Shown: piece by piece, positions 1 to 7,608 of the stretch | Layout: every line of letters begins with the position of its first letter | How positions within the stretch are numbered: the first letter of the stretch is position 1 | From: CAVORB01 sp963698495 | GTDB lineage: Bacteria; Pseudomonadota; Gammaproteobacteria; Chromatiales; Chromatiaceae | NCBI GenBank assembly: GCA_963698495.1 | Contig: CAVORB010000005.1 | Coordinates: 1 to 64,000 of the forward strand | Direction of reading: 5' to 3' | DNA: 64,000 nucleotides | Notes under the pieces: generated by a model | Seen by the model: only the letters and a program-made list of their open reading frames with translations | Told to the model about the DNA's origin: nothing | Database searches by the model: none | Made by a program: the position numbers and the translations under genes

Positions 1-22
1 CGTGGGCGGTCCTCTGGTTCAA

Positions 23-1009
23 TCAGAAGTAGAAGGACTCCTGCTCCACGGGCTGCCCGTCACCGGGCTCCCATGGGACAGGCGCCTCGTCTGGCTCCTC
101 GTCGCCGAGGGGATCGCCGAAGGACCATTCGCATTCCTCGTCGTCTTCCTCTTCGTCCGGCGCTTCCGCCGGGTCGGGGATCAGGTCCTTGAGCGCCAGG
201 ATGCCGGCGCCGTGATCGCTCATGCGCCGCGGGTCGGAGACCAGCAGCATCAGCCCGAAGCCCTCGTTGAAGAGGGCGCCGGTGACCGGCCCCTTGGTCG
301 GCACCCGTCGAAGCCAGTCCGAGAGACTGTCCAGGACCGGCTGCACCCGGTAGTCGACGAAGGCGAGGCAGCCGAGCTTCTCGCGGATGCGCCGGAAGGT
401 GGACAAGCGCCCGTTGGGACAGGGCGTCCTTGCCGACGAAGCTCTGGTCGAGCTCGCGGGCGATGCGGGCCACCTCGCCGAACAGGGTGTCGCCCAGCCC
501 CTGCGACCTGCTCCTCCAGGTTGCCCGCCACTTGTCGGCCGGCGCGATCCGGTAGAGCTGGTAGCCGAAGCCGAGGCGCGACTCCACCAGCGAGGCGGGG
601 TCGACTGCCTTGCGGATCGCCGCCTCCCACTGGGGGTGCAGGCGCGATCCAGTCCTCGATGGCCTGGCCGTAGCCGGCGACGAAGGTGGACGCGCTCCCG
701 GGCGAAGGTCTCGCCGAGGGCGTCCAGCTCCGCCGCCACCGTCTCGGTGCGCTCCTCCGGAATGGCGTAGCCGCCCAGGAAGCGCATGCCCCCGGTGAGG
801 CAGACCCGCTCCGCCTGCTTCTTGAGGCGATGGAACACCTTGATGGCATCCGGGTCGCAGACCCGCTTGGAGCCCAGGGACACCAGGTCCTCGGGCGGCA
901 CGTCGGAACCGAGGGAGAGGTCCTCGGCGGTGAGCTTCTTACGCCCGGACCAGATCCGGACATCCAGGTTGACCGCCACCAGGCGGTCGAGCACGTGCAT
1001 GGTCTTCAT
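23..1009 (-). pseudogene. DUF3150 family protein, multiply frameshifted
   Basis: The N-terminal part (MKTMHVLDRLVAVNLDVRIW) and the acidic C-terminal part share one frame, but the middle is read in other frames. Recognisable pieces such as GYGQAIEDWIA, WEAAIRKAVDPASLVESRLG and TLFGEVARIARELDQSFV join only if indels are assumed near 404, 501-530 (a compensating pair), 642 and 688. DUF3150 proteins are found beside CobS/MoxR-like ATPases in SXT-type elements; their function is not known to me. It starts 81 bases after the WGR gene behind a good AAGGAGG site that itself lies in a short hairpin. No nonsense mutations are seen, only indels, so sequence error remains possible. Confidence 0.65.
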
Positions 1010-1090
1010 GGCACCTCCTTGCCGGAGGGCGCGCGCACCGGCCGGCGGCCGGATACGGGCGCCGCTGCCGGCGTTGATCAGTGAGAAGTC

Positions 1091-1448
1091 TCAGAACCAG
1101 TAGTCCTCGGCCCCGGTCTCGACCTTCGAGAGGTCGATGGGCGGGACGTTGGGCTTCGTGGTTGGCTTGGGTGTGGACCGACTCGGTCGGGTTGTCTGTG
1201 TAGTTGACCGCCACCGGCCGCCCATCGGCATCGATGCCGTATCGGCCGACGTAGCGGTAGCCCTTGCGCTCCTTCGCCCGGGCGCGTTCCTCGATCTCGG
1301 CGCGGCGGGTGAGGGGATAACGCGCCTGCTGCACCAGCCGGCCGGCACGTCCCCAGCGCACCTCGATTCCGTCTGGCTCCTGGCACCAGGCCCACTCCTT
1401 GGCGCTGCCGTCGGCGTGGGTGTAGCGGTAGAGCTCGAACCCGCTCAC
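1091..1448 (-). pseudogene. WGR-domain protein with a C-terminal frameshift
   Basis: The GTG start overlaps the TGA of the upstream ATPase gene (GTGA), which argues for translational coupling. The protein opens with FELYRYTHADGSAKEWAWCQ and continues to IEVRWGRAGR, the W-G-R signature of WGR domains, which bind nucleic acid in PARPs and other proteins. An apparent extra C in a CCC run near 1166-1173 shifts the frame; correcting it gives a tail ending VPPIDLSKVETGAEDYWF with a stop at 1091. Function in the element is unknown. About 118 residues after correction. Confidence 0.55.
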
Positions 1449-2399
1449 GGCGCGGTCCCCGTCCACAGGCCGCCGAAGACATCGGCGGCGATGCGGTGGA
1501 TGGCCTCGCGCTGCTCGGGCTCGGCCCGGGCGGTCAACGCCTGGTCCAGGGTGTAGGCCAGCGGCTGGGGCGCACCCTTGAAGGTCAGCGCCAGCCGTGC
1601 CCAGCGCACCAGGGTGCGGGTGGACAGGGTCACGGTCAGCTCCTGACCGGTGTCCGCCTGCCCCAGGAAGAGCCGGCGGACCTCGTTGGCCACCGCGACC
1701 ATCTTCTCGCCGATGGCCTCGGGGAGGCTCGGCACCAGGGTCTTGATCAGCCCCTGCTCGGTGGCGGCGTCCGGGTAGGACACCTGGACCACCCGGAAGC
1801 GATCGAGGAAGGCCAGGTTCTGGCGCAGCACGCCCTGGTAGAGCCCGCTGGTATCGCCCGCGCCGGCGCTGTTGCCGGTGGCGATCACCCGGAACTTGGG
1901 GTGCGGGCGGATCACCTCGCCGCCGTTGGCGGCGATCACCAGGGGCGCCCCCTCGACGATGTCGTTGAGGCCGGCGAGCTCGGCGGCGTCCATGACGTCC
2001 ATCTCGTTCAGGACGAGCAGGTGCCCGTCACGGGCCGCCACGGACAGCGGGTCCGTGCACGAAGCGGGTCTCGCCCTGGATCAGCATGAACTGCCCGATC
2101 AGGTCGGAGAGCTCCATGCGCCCGTGGCAGGTCACCTCCTGCACCGGCCAGTTGAGCCGGGCGGCGACCTGCAGCACCAGGGAGGTCTTGCCGGCACCCG
2201 TGGGGCCGGTCAGCAGCAGGCCGTCTCCCGCCGGGTCGGCGAGGAAGGCCAGCACGTCGCGCAGGTGCTCCCGAAACACATAGGGCTTCTTGACGGGGAT
2301 CTGCGGGTGGATCGGGTCCGTGAAACCCTCCACGGTCAGGCCCCGGGGGGCCTTCACGCCGAAGGTCTCGGCCACGACGAATCGGTTGGTCTGGGTCAT
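1445..2399 (-). pseudogene. CobS/MoxR-like AAA+ ATPase, frameshifted
   Basis: The N-terminal half carries a Walker A motif (TGPTGAGKTSL, about residues 62-72); the second half carries a Walker B-like LLVLNEMDVMD and sensor-like ATGNSAGAGDTSGLYQG. The halves lie in different frames and join if one C is removed from the CCCG near 2050. MoxR/CobS-type ATPases act as chaperone-like remodelling factors; close relatives sit next to DUF3150 genes in SXT/R391 elements. The ATG follows GGAGACACC, which lies in the hairpin of the leader at 2401-2478. Its stop overlaps the start of the WGR gene. Corrected length is about 317 residues. Confidence 0.7.
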
Positions 2400-2400
2400 C

Positions 2401-2478
2401 GGTGTCTCCTGGGGTGTTGCCCGTGGGGAGACACCTCACCCCGGTGGGGAGAAGGTCTCCCCCGGGCGGGGTTTCAAT
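2401..2478 (-). promoter_or_regulatory. Structured leader, copy A (before the AAA+ ATPase)
   Basis: Read on the minus strand, an outer CCCC/GGGG pairing encloses a hairpin (GGGGAGA/TCTCCCC). Then comes a perfect 9-bp stem GGTGTCTCC (2427-2435) with GGAGACACC (2401-2409), ending one base before the ATG. The GGAG Shine-Dalgarno is inside this stem. The same layout recurs in front of other genes of the element. Confidence 0.6.
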
Positions 2479-2524
2479 CAACGGCTTTGGTAGACTTGAA
2501 GGCCGAACTCAGGGGGAGCCGGCC

Positions 2525-2731
2525 ATGACAGATCACAACGGCGAAGCGCAACCACGCCTGGAGGTGCTTGAAGGGGGACGCGACTCCCTCGAACGGGAGA
2601 TCGCCACCGCCCTGTTCACCCCCGACGGGGTGCCGCAGGCAAGAGCACTCCTCGCACGGCTCAAGCACCGGGCACAGCTCACGGCCGTGCCCGCCACAGA
2701 TCCGCCCGCGCCACCAGCTCCTCCTCGATGA
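2525..2731 (+). CDS. Small hypothetical protein on the opposite strand
   Basis: A 68-codon frame opening MTDHNGEAQPRLEVLEGG behind a GGGGGAG ribosome-binding site. The sequence is mildly acidic and helix-prone for its first 55 residues, then proline-rich. Composition looks coding, but no family is recognised. It runs against the direction of the surrounding operon and overlaps the last 53 bases of the minus-strand gene that begins at 2879, so at most one of the two tails may be authentic. Confidence 0.35.
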   Translation: MTDHNGEAQPRLEVLEGGRDSLEREIATALFTPDGVPQARALLARLKHRAQLTAVPATDPPAPPAPPR

Positions 2732-2879
2732 GGCGAAGCCCGAGGCGCAGGTCCGCACGGGCGTCCTCGCCCTGGAAGTGCTCCAACGCCGCCAGGAACT
2801 CCCGTCTCCTGGCCTCGATCTCCTCCTCGGTGGCCGTATCCAGCCACTGCAGGAAGCCGCGCACGACAAGCTTGTTCAT
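2679..2879 (-). CDS. Small hypothetical protein of the element
   Basis: A 66-residue protein beginning MNKLVVRGFLQWLDTATEEE, rich in Glu, Arg and Leu with a strongly amphipathic helical middle (EEEIEARRREFLAALEHF). No family is recognised. It is preceded by leader copy B, the same arrangement as the neighbouring recombination genes, which supports a real start. It lies between yqaJ and the AAA+ ATPase, where SXT-like elements carry small accessory genes of unknown role. Overlaps the tail of a plus-strand frame. Confidence 0.5.
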   Translation of the reverse strand: MNKLVVRGFLQWLDTATEEEIEARRREFLAALEHFQGEDARADLRLGLRLIEEELVARADLWRARP

Positions 2880-2880
2880 T

Positions 2881-2955
2881 CAGGTCGTCTCCTCTCTTTC
2901 GTGGGGGAGACGCACCTGCCCCGGCGGGGAGAGGGTCTCCCCATGGGGTGGTCAA
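2881..2955 (-). promoter_or_regulatory. Structured leader, copy B
   Basis: The last hairpin pairs CAGGTCGTCTCC (plus 2881-2892) with GGAGACG-c-ACCTG (2906-2918): 12 pairs with one bulge and different bases from copy A, so the pairing is conserved although the sequence is not. The inner hairpin is GGGGAGA/TCTCCCC, flanked by CCCC and GGGG. The GGAG before the ATG at 2879 is inside the stem. Confidence 0.6.
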
Positions 2956-2984
2956 AGTCCGGCTTTCGCCGGCGTTCATCGGCA

Positions 2985-3016
2985 GGCTGTTTTTCTCAAA
3001 GCGCCCAGCTAGCGCC
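2985..3016 (-). repeat. 32-nt conserved intergenic motif, copy 1
   Basis: On the minus strand this reads GGCGCTAGCTGGGCGC, then three bases, then GAGAAAAACAGCC. It matches the motif at 6654-6684 in all but a few bases and one base of spacing. Both copies sit upstream of a small gene, with a short GC hairpin (stem CCGGC/GCCGG at 2959-2972 here) on their downstream side. A shared promoter or operator is possible. Confidence 0.5.
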
Positions 3017-3061
3017 CTGTCGGCTGTCGCACACGGACAGACCAAACAATCCAAAGGACGA

Positions 3062-3105
3062 ACGGTCCTCCCCAGGACATCAGGAGACACCCTCGGGAGG
3101 ACCGT
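3062..3105. repeat. Perfect 11-bp inverted repeat after yqaJ
   Basis: ACGGTCCTCCC at 3062-3072 pairs with GGGAGGACCGT at 3095-3105 around a 22-base loop. A second hairpin (ACGGCCC/GGGCCGT) lies between it and the yqaJ stop. Neither has a T run, so a rho-independent terminator is not clear. They may mark the end of the yqaJ transcript or be parts of a further degenerate leader. Confidence 0.4.
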
Positions 3106-3153
3106 CAGCCCGAAGGCGTGACGGTCTGAAACGGCCCGCGCGGGGCCGTGGAA

Positions 3154-4168
3154 TCAGAAGAAGAAGGACTCGCTCGCCGCCTGCTGCCAGGCGGTGTCCA
3201 CCGCCTGCCCGTCGAACGGGATGGTGGCGGTGTCCTCGTCGAGCGCGGTGATGCGCACCCGCTCCGATGCCTTGCGCCGGTAGGTCTCCAGCTCGGCCGG
3301 GTCGAGCTCGGGGAGCAGGGCCTTCAGCGCCTTCGCGTAGTCGATAGCGCCGCTCTGCAGGAAGCGGGTGACTTTCAAGCCGGCCGCCTCCGCGGCGAGG
3401 AACTCGCCCATCATGCCGATGAGCGCGGTCTCGACCCGGTCCAGCTCCGTCTTGTTGTCCTTCAGGAGCGCATCCATGCGCGCCTTCTCCCGCAGCAGGT
3501 CGCGGTACTCGCCGGCGAGGACCGACCACTGGTCCAGTTCCTCGCCGACGCGGGACGTAGAGGTCCCGTGCCGGATCGCGCGGCGGCTCCTTGCGCTTGG
3601 CGATCGCCTCCCAGAAGGCCAGGCAGGCGGGCACCAGCTCCTGGCTCAGAAAGGCCTCGTCGCGCTCGACGGGGAACTCCAGCAGACGATCCGGCCCGCC
3701 GTAGAACACCAGCCAGCCCTGTTCGGCACCGGCCACGTAGAGCTGGTGCTGGACCTGCGGCCAGTAGAGCCGGAAGGCGGTCGACTCGGTCTTCTTCGCC
3801 GAGACCTCGGCGAAGGTGCGCTCCGCCGGGACCTTGAGCTCCACCGGGGAGCCGTCGTCGGCGATGCCGTCGAAGGAGGCCCGCAGCACCGGGTGCTCCT
3901 CGGACTCCCCGCACAGGGGAAGGAGCATGGTGCCGTGACGTTCCTCGAAGGCCCGCCGGGCTTCGTCCTCCAGCGCGTTGCCGCGCTGCACGTGGGGGTT
4001 GGCGGACAGATCCGCTGCGCGTGCCATGCCGGTACGCTCGGCCCACAGGCGCCAGGGCGTCTTGTAGGGCGAGCGCCCGAGGACGATCGCCGCCTCGGAG
4101 GCGGTGACGCCCTGGGCGCGCCAGCGCTCCCAGTCGGGGGTGCGCTGGATGACATCGACAATCTTCAT
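3154..4168 (-). pseudogene. YqaJ-type (lambda exonuclease-like) recombinase nuclease, frameshifted
   Basis: The protein starts MKIVDVIQRTPDWERWRAQG and shows the YqaJ fold landmarks in order: GVTASEAAIVLGRSPYKTPW, the acidic nuclease residues in SFDGIADDGSPVELK (D-x-E-x-K type) and an internal QVQHQLYVAG motif. A frameshift near 3550 (CCCGCGTCGG; a lost CG unit would explain it) separates a C-terminal part from MDALLKDNKTELDRVETAL to a stop at 3154. In phages and SXT-type elements this 5'-3' exonuclease works with a single-strand annealing protein; here the partner is the Sak4-like ATPase upstream. Corrected length about 338 residues. Preceded by leader copy D. Confidence 0.75.
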
Positions 4169-4237
4169 CGTGGTGTCTCCTCGAAAGGGGGCGCACCACG
4201 ACCCCGACGGGGCGGATGCGCCCCGCGTGGGGTTGAG
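4169..4237 (-). promoter_or_regulatory. Structured leader, copy D (before yqaJ)
   Basis: The inner hairpin is GGGGCG/CGCCCC (a covariant of GGGGAGA/TCTCCCC in the other copies), inside flanking CCCC and GGGG. The last stem is CGTGGTG (plus 4169-4175) with CACCACG (4194-4200), directly against the ATG at 4168. GGAG lies next to this stem. The minus-strand 5' end carries AACCCC as in the other copies. Confidence 0.55.
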
Positions 4238-4250
4238 ATTTGGTTCGGTA

Positions 4251-4548
4251 TCAGGCGGCCTGCCGCTCGGCCTTCTTGCGCCGGGCCTCGTCCTCGGCGT
4301 CGCGCAGCTCCGCGAGCGCATAGGCGAGGTGCGGTCCGGTGAAGCGTGCCCGGCAGTACTCCTCTGCCTGGCCCCAGGCGCCGACCTTGGCCGCGCGGGC
4401 GATCAGGCGCTCGACCTGCTCCTGCACCGCCTCGTCGATCAGGCGCCTCGCGGGTCGCCTCGTCGCCGGGGATGGCCGGCGAGGGCGATTCGGCAGCCTC
4501 ATCCTTGGGAGGATGCTTTCCGTGACCGCTTGGTGTTTGCCTTGGCAT
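4251..4548 (-). pseudogene. Small hypothetical protein, frameshifted
   Basis: Starts MPRQTPSGHGKHPPKDEAAE inside the end of the Sak4-like gene and, after removal of one C from GCGCCTG near 4445, continues LIDEAVQEQVERLIARAAKV to YALAELRDAEDEARRKKAER. About 98 residues: a disordered N-terminus followed by a charged helical C-terminus. No family is recognised. Position between the Sak4-like ATPase and yqaJ suggests an accessory of the recombination module, but no function can be assigned. Confidence 0.45.
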
Positions 4549-5272
4549 CGGGATCTCCCGTGCCATCGGAGTCCGTCGTGGACTCGCTCTGTTCCGGACC
4601 CGCGAGCCAGGCGGCGAGCGCCTTGCCGAAGTCCTCGCCCGGCTTCTCCAGCAGCTCGTCCTGGAACCTCCCGGTGCGGTCCTTGATGACGCGCCCGATG
4701 TGGTCCGGGGAGAGCTCGAGCAGCAGGTCGAACTCGTACTCGATGCCCTTGCCCTGCTCGGGGGCGAGCCCGACGCGCACCGGCTTCTGCTTGCCCTTGC
4801 CGTCGGACTCGATGCTCCACTCGGTCTTGCTGCGCATGGTGGCGATGACGTGACCCGGGTAGCTCAGGATGGCGTCCACCAGGGCGCGCTGCTTGGGTGT
4901 CCCCTCCGACCACGCCGACCAGGTGTTGCCCCGGTACTTGGCGTTGGCCAGACGGTCCACCTCCTGCAGCAGCTCCTGCCAGCCGTGGGACAGGCTGTCG
5001 ATGACGAGCACCGGGTAGCCCGCCTGGGCGGCGGCCTCGATGGCGCCCTGGTAGCTCGGGATACCGGCGTGCTCCAGATCGAGCACGTCGAAGGCGAAGC
5101 GGTCGGCGTACTTCGAGGCGGAGCCGCGCTCGGTGTCGATGACGGCGACGGCGCCACCGAGCCCGGCGGCGATGCGCAGCGCCGTGAAGGTCTTGCCGGC
5201 CCCGGAGGGGCCGAACAGGGCCGCGCGCAGCTTCGCGGTGGATTTCGTGGCTTTCTTGAAGGTAAAGGACAT
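4499..5272 (-). CDS. Sak4-like RecA-fold ATPase (AAA_24 type)
   Basis: A 257-residue protein starting MSFTFKKATKSTAKLRAALF, with Walker A GPSGAGKTFTALRIA (about residues 19-33), an acidic VIDTERGSASKYADRF segment, and Walker B-like VLVIDSLSHGWQELL. Proteins of this kind occur in phages as Sak4-type single-strand annealing recombinases encoded with an SSB and an exonuclease, the same partners found here (ssb upstream, yqaJ downstream). The C-terminal tail is hydrophilic and ends SRKASSQG. The ATG at 5272 has a GGAG site held in leader copy C. The frame is open upstream to 5602 without a stop, probably because the preceding gene has lost its stop by an indel. Confidence 0.7.
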   Translation of the reverse strand: MSFTFKKATKSTAKLRAALFGPSGAGKTFTALRIAAGLGGAVAVIDTERGSASKYADRFAFDVLDLEHAGIPSYQGAIEAAAQAGYPVLVIDSLSHGWQELLQEVDRLANAKYRGNTWSAWSEGTPKQRALVDAILSYPGHVIATMRSKTEWSIESDGKGKQKPVRVGLAPEQGKGIEYEFDLLLELSPDHIGRVIKDRTGRFQDELLEKPGEDFGKALAAWLAGPEQSESTTDSDGTGDPDAKANTKRSRKASSQG

Positions 5273-5352
5273 GCTTGGTGTCTCCCAGTCGGATGGATGA
5301 TCCGGGGAGACACGCCATCCCCGTGGGGAGTGGGTGCTCCCCGGGGGGTTGG
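5273..5352 (-). promoter_or_regulatory. Structured leader, copy C (before the Sak4-like gene)
   Basis: The last stem is GTGTCTCCC (plus 5278-5286) with GGGAGACAC (5305-5313), 9 perfect pairs. Inner hairpin GGGGAG/CTCCCC, enclosed by CCCC and GGGG; the minus-strand 5' end is CCAACCCCC. The Shine-Dalgarno GGAG is inside the last stem. An open frame crosses the whole leader here, which is not expected of an untranslated region. Confidence 0.6.
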
Positions 5353-5376
5353 TGGTACCGGCGAAACCGGCTGTGG

Positions 5377-5602
5377 TCAGGACTCGCGGGCCGCGCTCGC
5401 CCATCGGAAGCGGGTAACCGTCGAGCCAGCTCAGGCACGCCCACAGGTGTGCCCGCGTCGGGCGGATGTCGGCACCCGCGACGATGGCGCGGGCCTCCTC
5501 GACCAGATCCGCCTGGTCGGCGTGTTCTCCCGCGGCAAACTCAGCGGGGTCAGCGCCGAAAGAAAGCGTGGCGGCCGACGGTTCAGTAGGCTGGTTCTGC
5601 AT
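5377..5602 (-). CDS. Small hypothetical protein between ssb and the Sak4-like gene
   Basis: Starts MQNQPTEPSAATLSFGADPA and ends about SWLDGYPLPMGER. As read, its frame runs on into the Sak4-like gene. Adding one base in GCGGGCCGCG near 5390 gives ...ERAARES and a TGA at 5377, so the natural protein is probably about 75 residues. Acidic, without membrane segments; no family is recognised. It begins 14 bases after ssb and so belongs to the same operon. Confidence 0.4.
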
Positions 5603-5616
5603 GGTGCTTGCCTCGC

Positions 5617-6060
5617 TCAGAACGGAATGTCGTCGTCGAAGGGGACGTCGGGCTCAGCGGTCGACCGCGTGGATTGTCCCCGGTGGGAACTCCCCGGTGC
5701 GGTGGGTGTGCCGTTGTCCGCGGTGTCCCGTTCACCCTTGCCGCCGAGCATGCGCATGCGCTCGGCGACGATCTCGGTGGTGTAGCGGTCCTGGCCGTCG
5801 TCGCCCTGCCACTTGCGGGTCTGCAGGCGGCCTTGCAGATAGACCAGGGAGCCCTTCTTCAGGTACTCCGCGGCGATCTCCGCGTTCTTGTCGAACAGCA
5901 CCACGCGGTGCCATTCGGTGCGTTCCTGCTTCTCGCCGTCCTTGTCCTTCCAGGTCTCGTTGGTGGCGACCGCCAGTTTGGCGACGGCGGTGCCTTCCGG
6001 GGTGTAGCGCACCTCGGGGTCGCGCCCGAGATGGCCGATGATCTGAGCCATGTTCAGCAT
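5617..6060 (-). CDS. ssb: Single-stranded DNA-binding protein
   Basis: 147 residues with an OB-fold N-terminus (MLNMAQIIGHLGRDPEVRYT, then LAVATNETWKDKDGEKQERT and VYLQGRLQTRKWQ), a disordered linker and the acidic C-terminal tip PFDDDIPF used by SSBs to recruit partner proteins. It coats single-stranded DNA during replication and recombination. As the first recognisable gene of the recombination block it is probably element-encoded rather than the housekeeping copy. The frame is intact, unlike most neighbours. Confidence 0.9.
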   Translation of the reverse strand: MLNMAQIIGHLGRDPEVRYTPEGTAVAKLAVATNETWKDKDGEKQERTEWHRVVLFDKNAEIAAEYLKKGSLVYLQGRLQTRKWQGDDGQDRYTTEIVAERMRMLGGKGERDTADNGTPTAPGSSHRGQSTRSTAEPDVPFDDDIPF

Positions 6061-6126
6061 GGGTTGCTTCTCCTAAAGGTTGGGAGCGGCCGTCCGCCAA
6101 AGGGGATCGGGGCTCCCGGGTGGGTT
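6061..6126 (-). promoter_or_regulatory. Degenerate structured leader, copy E (before ssb)
   Basis: The minus-strand 5' end carries CCAACCCACCCGGGAG and the 3' end GGAGAAGCAACCC before the ssb ATG, matching the overall layout of copies A-D. The pairings are weaker (CTCC/GGGAG only), so this copy is tentative. Confidence 0.3.
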
Positions 6127-6282
6127 GGAAATGCCGCGTCCTATAAGGACACGGCGCGTTCGACGCCGGTCGGTGTGCCGTTCGACGGCGCGCTCCACCG
6201 CATCCGCGGCGGACCGGCCGACGGCCAGACCGAAGGCGCCCAGGAGGGCGGCGACCAGCACCGCGAGGACGATGCGCCTCAT
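6073..6282 (-). CDS. Small membrane protein (downstream module)
   Basis: From the ATG at 6282 the frame gives MRRIVLAVLVAALLGAFGLA, one hydrophobic segment at the very N-terminus, followed by an Arg-rich tail (ERAVERHTDRRRTRRVLIGR). It has no stop before 6073 and therefore runs into the ssb leader; the natural end is probably earlier. GGAGAAACGTC precedes the ATG. No family is recognised. Confidence 0.3.
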   Translation of the reverse strand: MRRIVLAVLVAALLGAFGLAVGRSAADAVERAVERHTDRRRTRRVLIGRGISNPPGSPDPLWRTAAPNL

Positions 6283-6356
6283 GACGTTTCTCCAGTGACG
6301 GTGGGCTGAGCCGCTTCCCTGGAGGGGGACGGGCGCGTCGCCGGAGGGGTTGGATG
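6283..6356 (-). promoter_or_regulatory. Degenerate structured leader, copy F
   Basis: On the minus strand it begins CCAACCCCTCCGG, contains GGCG/CGCC, and ends with a CTCCAG/CTGGAG-type pairing that includes the GGAG before the ATG at 6282. It shares layout, not sequence, with copies A-D. Tentative. Confidence 0.3.
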
Positions 6357-6549
6357 GAACCTCTCTGCCGCCGAGGACGATGCCGCGACGCAGGTACGTG
6401 GGTTTGTGGAACCGGTGCCAGTCCGTCTTGGCGGACCAGGGGGTCGGAACCGGGCGGTTTGGGATCTCGGGTCGACGGTTCGAGACAGGGGCGCGCGCAA
6501 TCAGCGCCACCCCGGCCAGGACCAGGCCGAGCACGATCAGGTCGAACAT
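6283..6549 (-). CDS. Small membrane protein (upstream module)
   Basis: Starts MFDLIVLGLVLAGVALIARA behind TGGAGGTATTCCCG, a good ribosome-binding site. One membrane segment is followed by a basic tail (NRRPEIPNRPVPTPW, then FHKPTYLRRGIVLGGRE). The frame does not close before the next start at 6282, so the end is uncertain: either a fusion or another lost stop. No family is recognised. The 300 bases upstream (6550-6850) hold a hairpin, the conserved motif at 6654-6684, and presumably divergent promoters for this gene and the plus-strand gene at 6851. Confidence 0.3.
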
Positions 6550-6653
6550 CGGGAATACCTCCAGGTGCAAAACCGGGAGGCATGGCCCCGCTGCCGGGAC
6601 TGCCTGCCCGGCGGGGTCGTGGACGGCGGCGCGAAAGCGCCGCTTCTTCAGTG

Positions 6654-6684
6654 GGCTGTTCTTCTCGGGCGCCCAGCTAGCGCC
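6654..6684 (-). repeat. 32-nt conserved intergenic motif, copy 2
   Basis: Minus strand: GGCGCTAGCTGGGCGC, two bases, then GAGAAGAACAGCC. This nearly repeats 2985-3016. A GC hairpin with a four-base loop (GCGGCGC/GCGCCGC, 6626-6643) lies on its downstream side, as in copy 1. It lies upstream of the first minus-strand gene of the block (6549), a position that suits a promoter or operator. Confidence 0.5.
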
Positions 6685-6850
6685 ATTCACCGATCGCGCA
6701 TGCGAACCGGCAATCTGCCTCAGAGGCTAGATCGGGAGAGGGCGGGAAACCAGCTCGAAAGGTGACAGTTTAGCGGGCCGCTTTCGGGGCGGTTAATGAT
6801 CCGTGCAATGGGTACGCTGAAGACTCCCTTGCCACCTGCCAGGAACCGCG

Positions 6851-7501
6851 ATGCCGCAAGCCGCCCGCTCGACCTTCAGCCGACCGGTCTTCGACCAGAC
6901 CATCACCATCCACAGCAATCACGCCCAGCGTCTGCTGGACCGGGGGTTCCTCCTGGTGGTGCGCGCCCTCTACGGCATCGACGTGGTGCTGCGCATCATC
7001 GGCGACGACGAGGAGATGGATCAGGTCGAGGAGATCGTGGGCTCGCTCATCGGCGAGCTGGCCGCGGAGCTGCGCGCCGAGCACGCCCGGCTCGCCCAGC
7101 TGCGCGAGGCCAACGGGATCAGCGCGACCCCGCGCTACACCAACCCCAAGCGGATCACGGTCCACATCTCCTCGCCGCAGCTCGCCCAGTACACGGCGCT
7201 GATCGAGGAGCTCGACCGGCTGATGACGGTCATGGACGCCCTCTGGCTCACCGGCGTGCTCACCAACAAGCAGCGCGCCGACGGCGCCTACCAGTGGCGC
7301 ACCCGGGTCCTGCGCACCGGGCGGGAGATCATCGACATCGAGCGCCGGGCGCGGAAGTCGGCGGAGAAGCGCGGCAAAGGTGAGGAGTTGTCGGAGGTGG
7401 AGGACTCGGTGGTCGCGCAGGAGGTGTCGTCGGAGGACTCGGAAGGTGAAGACCCAGAGAGCGGGACGGAGAAGCTGCCAACTGCGAATGACGAGACGTG
7501 A
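6851..7501 (+). CDS. AcaB/PFL_4669-type element protein (DUF1845-like)
   Basis: 216 residues with an intact frame. It opens MPQAARSTFSRPVFDQTITI, followed by SNHAQRLLDRGFLLVVRALY and, later, NPKRITVHISSPQLAQYTALIE. These are features I associate with the PFL_4669/AcaB (DUF1845) family of integrative conjugative element proteins; in IncC plasmids AcaB is a transcriptional activator of conjugation genes. The last 45 residues are acidic and disordered. It reads towards the excisionase and integrase genes and away from the recombination block, so it could regulate either. Family assignment moderate; regulatory role inferred. Confidence 0.6.
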   Translation: MPQAARSTFSRPVFDQTITIHSNHAQRLLDRGFLLVVRALYGIDVVLRIIGDDEEMDQVEEIVGSLIGELAAELRAEHARLAQLREANGISATPRYTNPKRITVHISSPQLAQYTALIEELDRLMTVMDALWLTGVLTNKQRADGAYQWRTRVLRTGREIIDIERRARKSAEKRGKGEELSEVEDSVVAQEVSSEDSEGEDPESGTEKLPTANDET

Positions 7502-7608
7502 TTCGGATATGAGGTACGTGCTGGTGTTTGTGGGTGACGAAAGGATCATCAGGCGCGACTTGCGTCGCCGATCGCTGTGCCTCTGCCAGATGCACGAGGG
7601 TACCTACC

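Noticed and set aside
1010..1078. Seventh copy of the structured leader before the DUF3150 gene
   Set aside because: Only a CCTCC/GGAGG hairpin around the ribosome-binding site is present; the AACCCC end and the inner hairpin are not recognisable.
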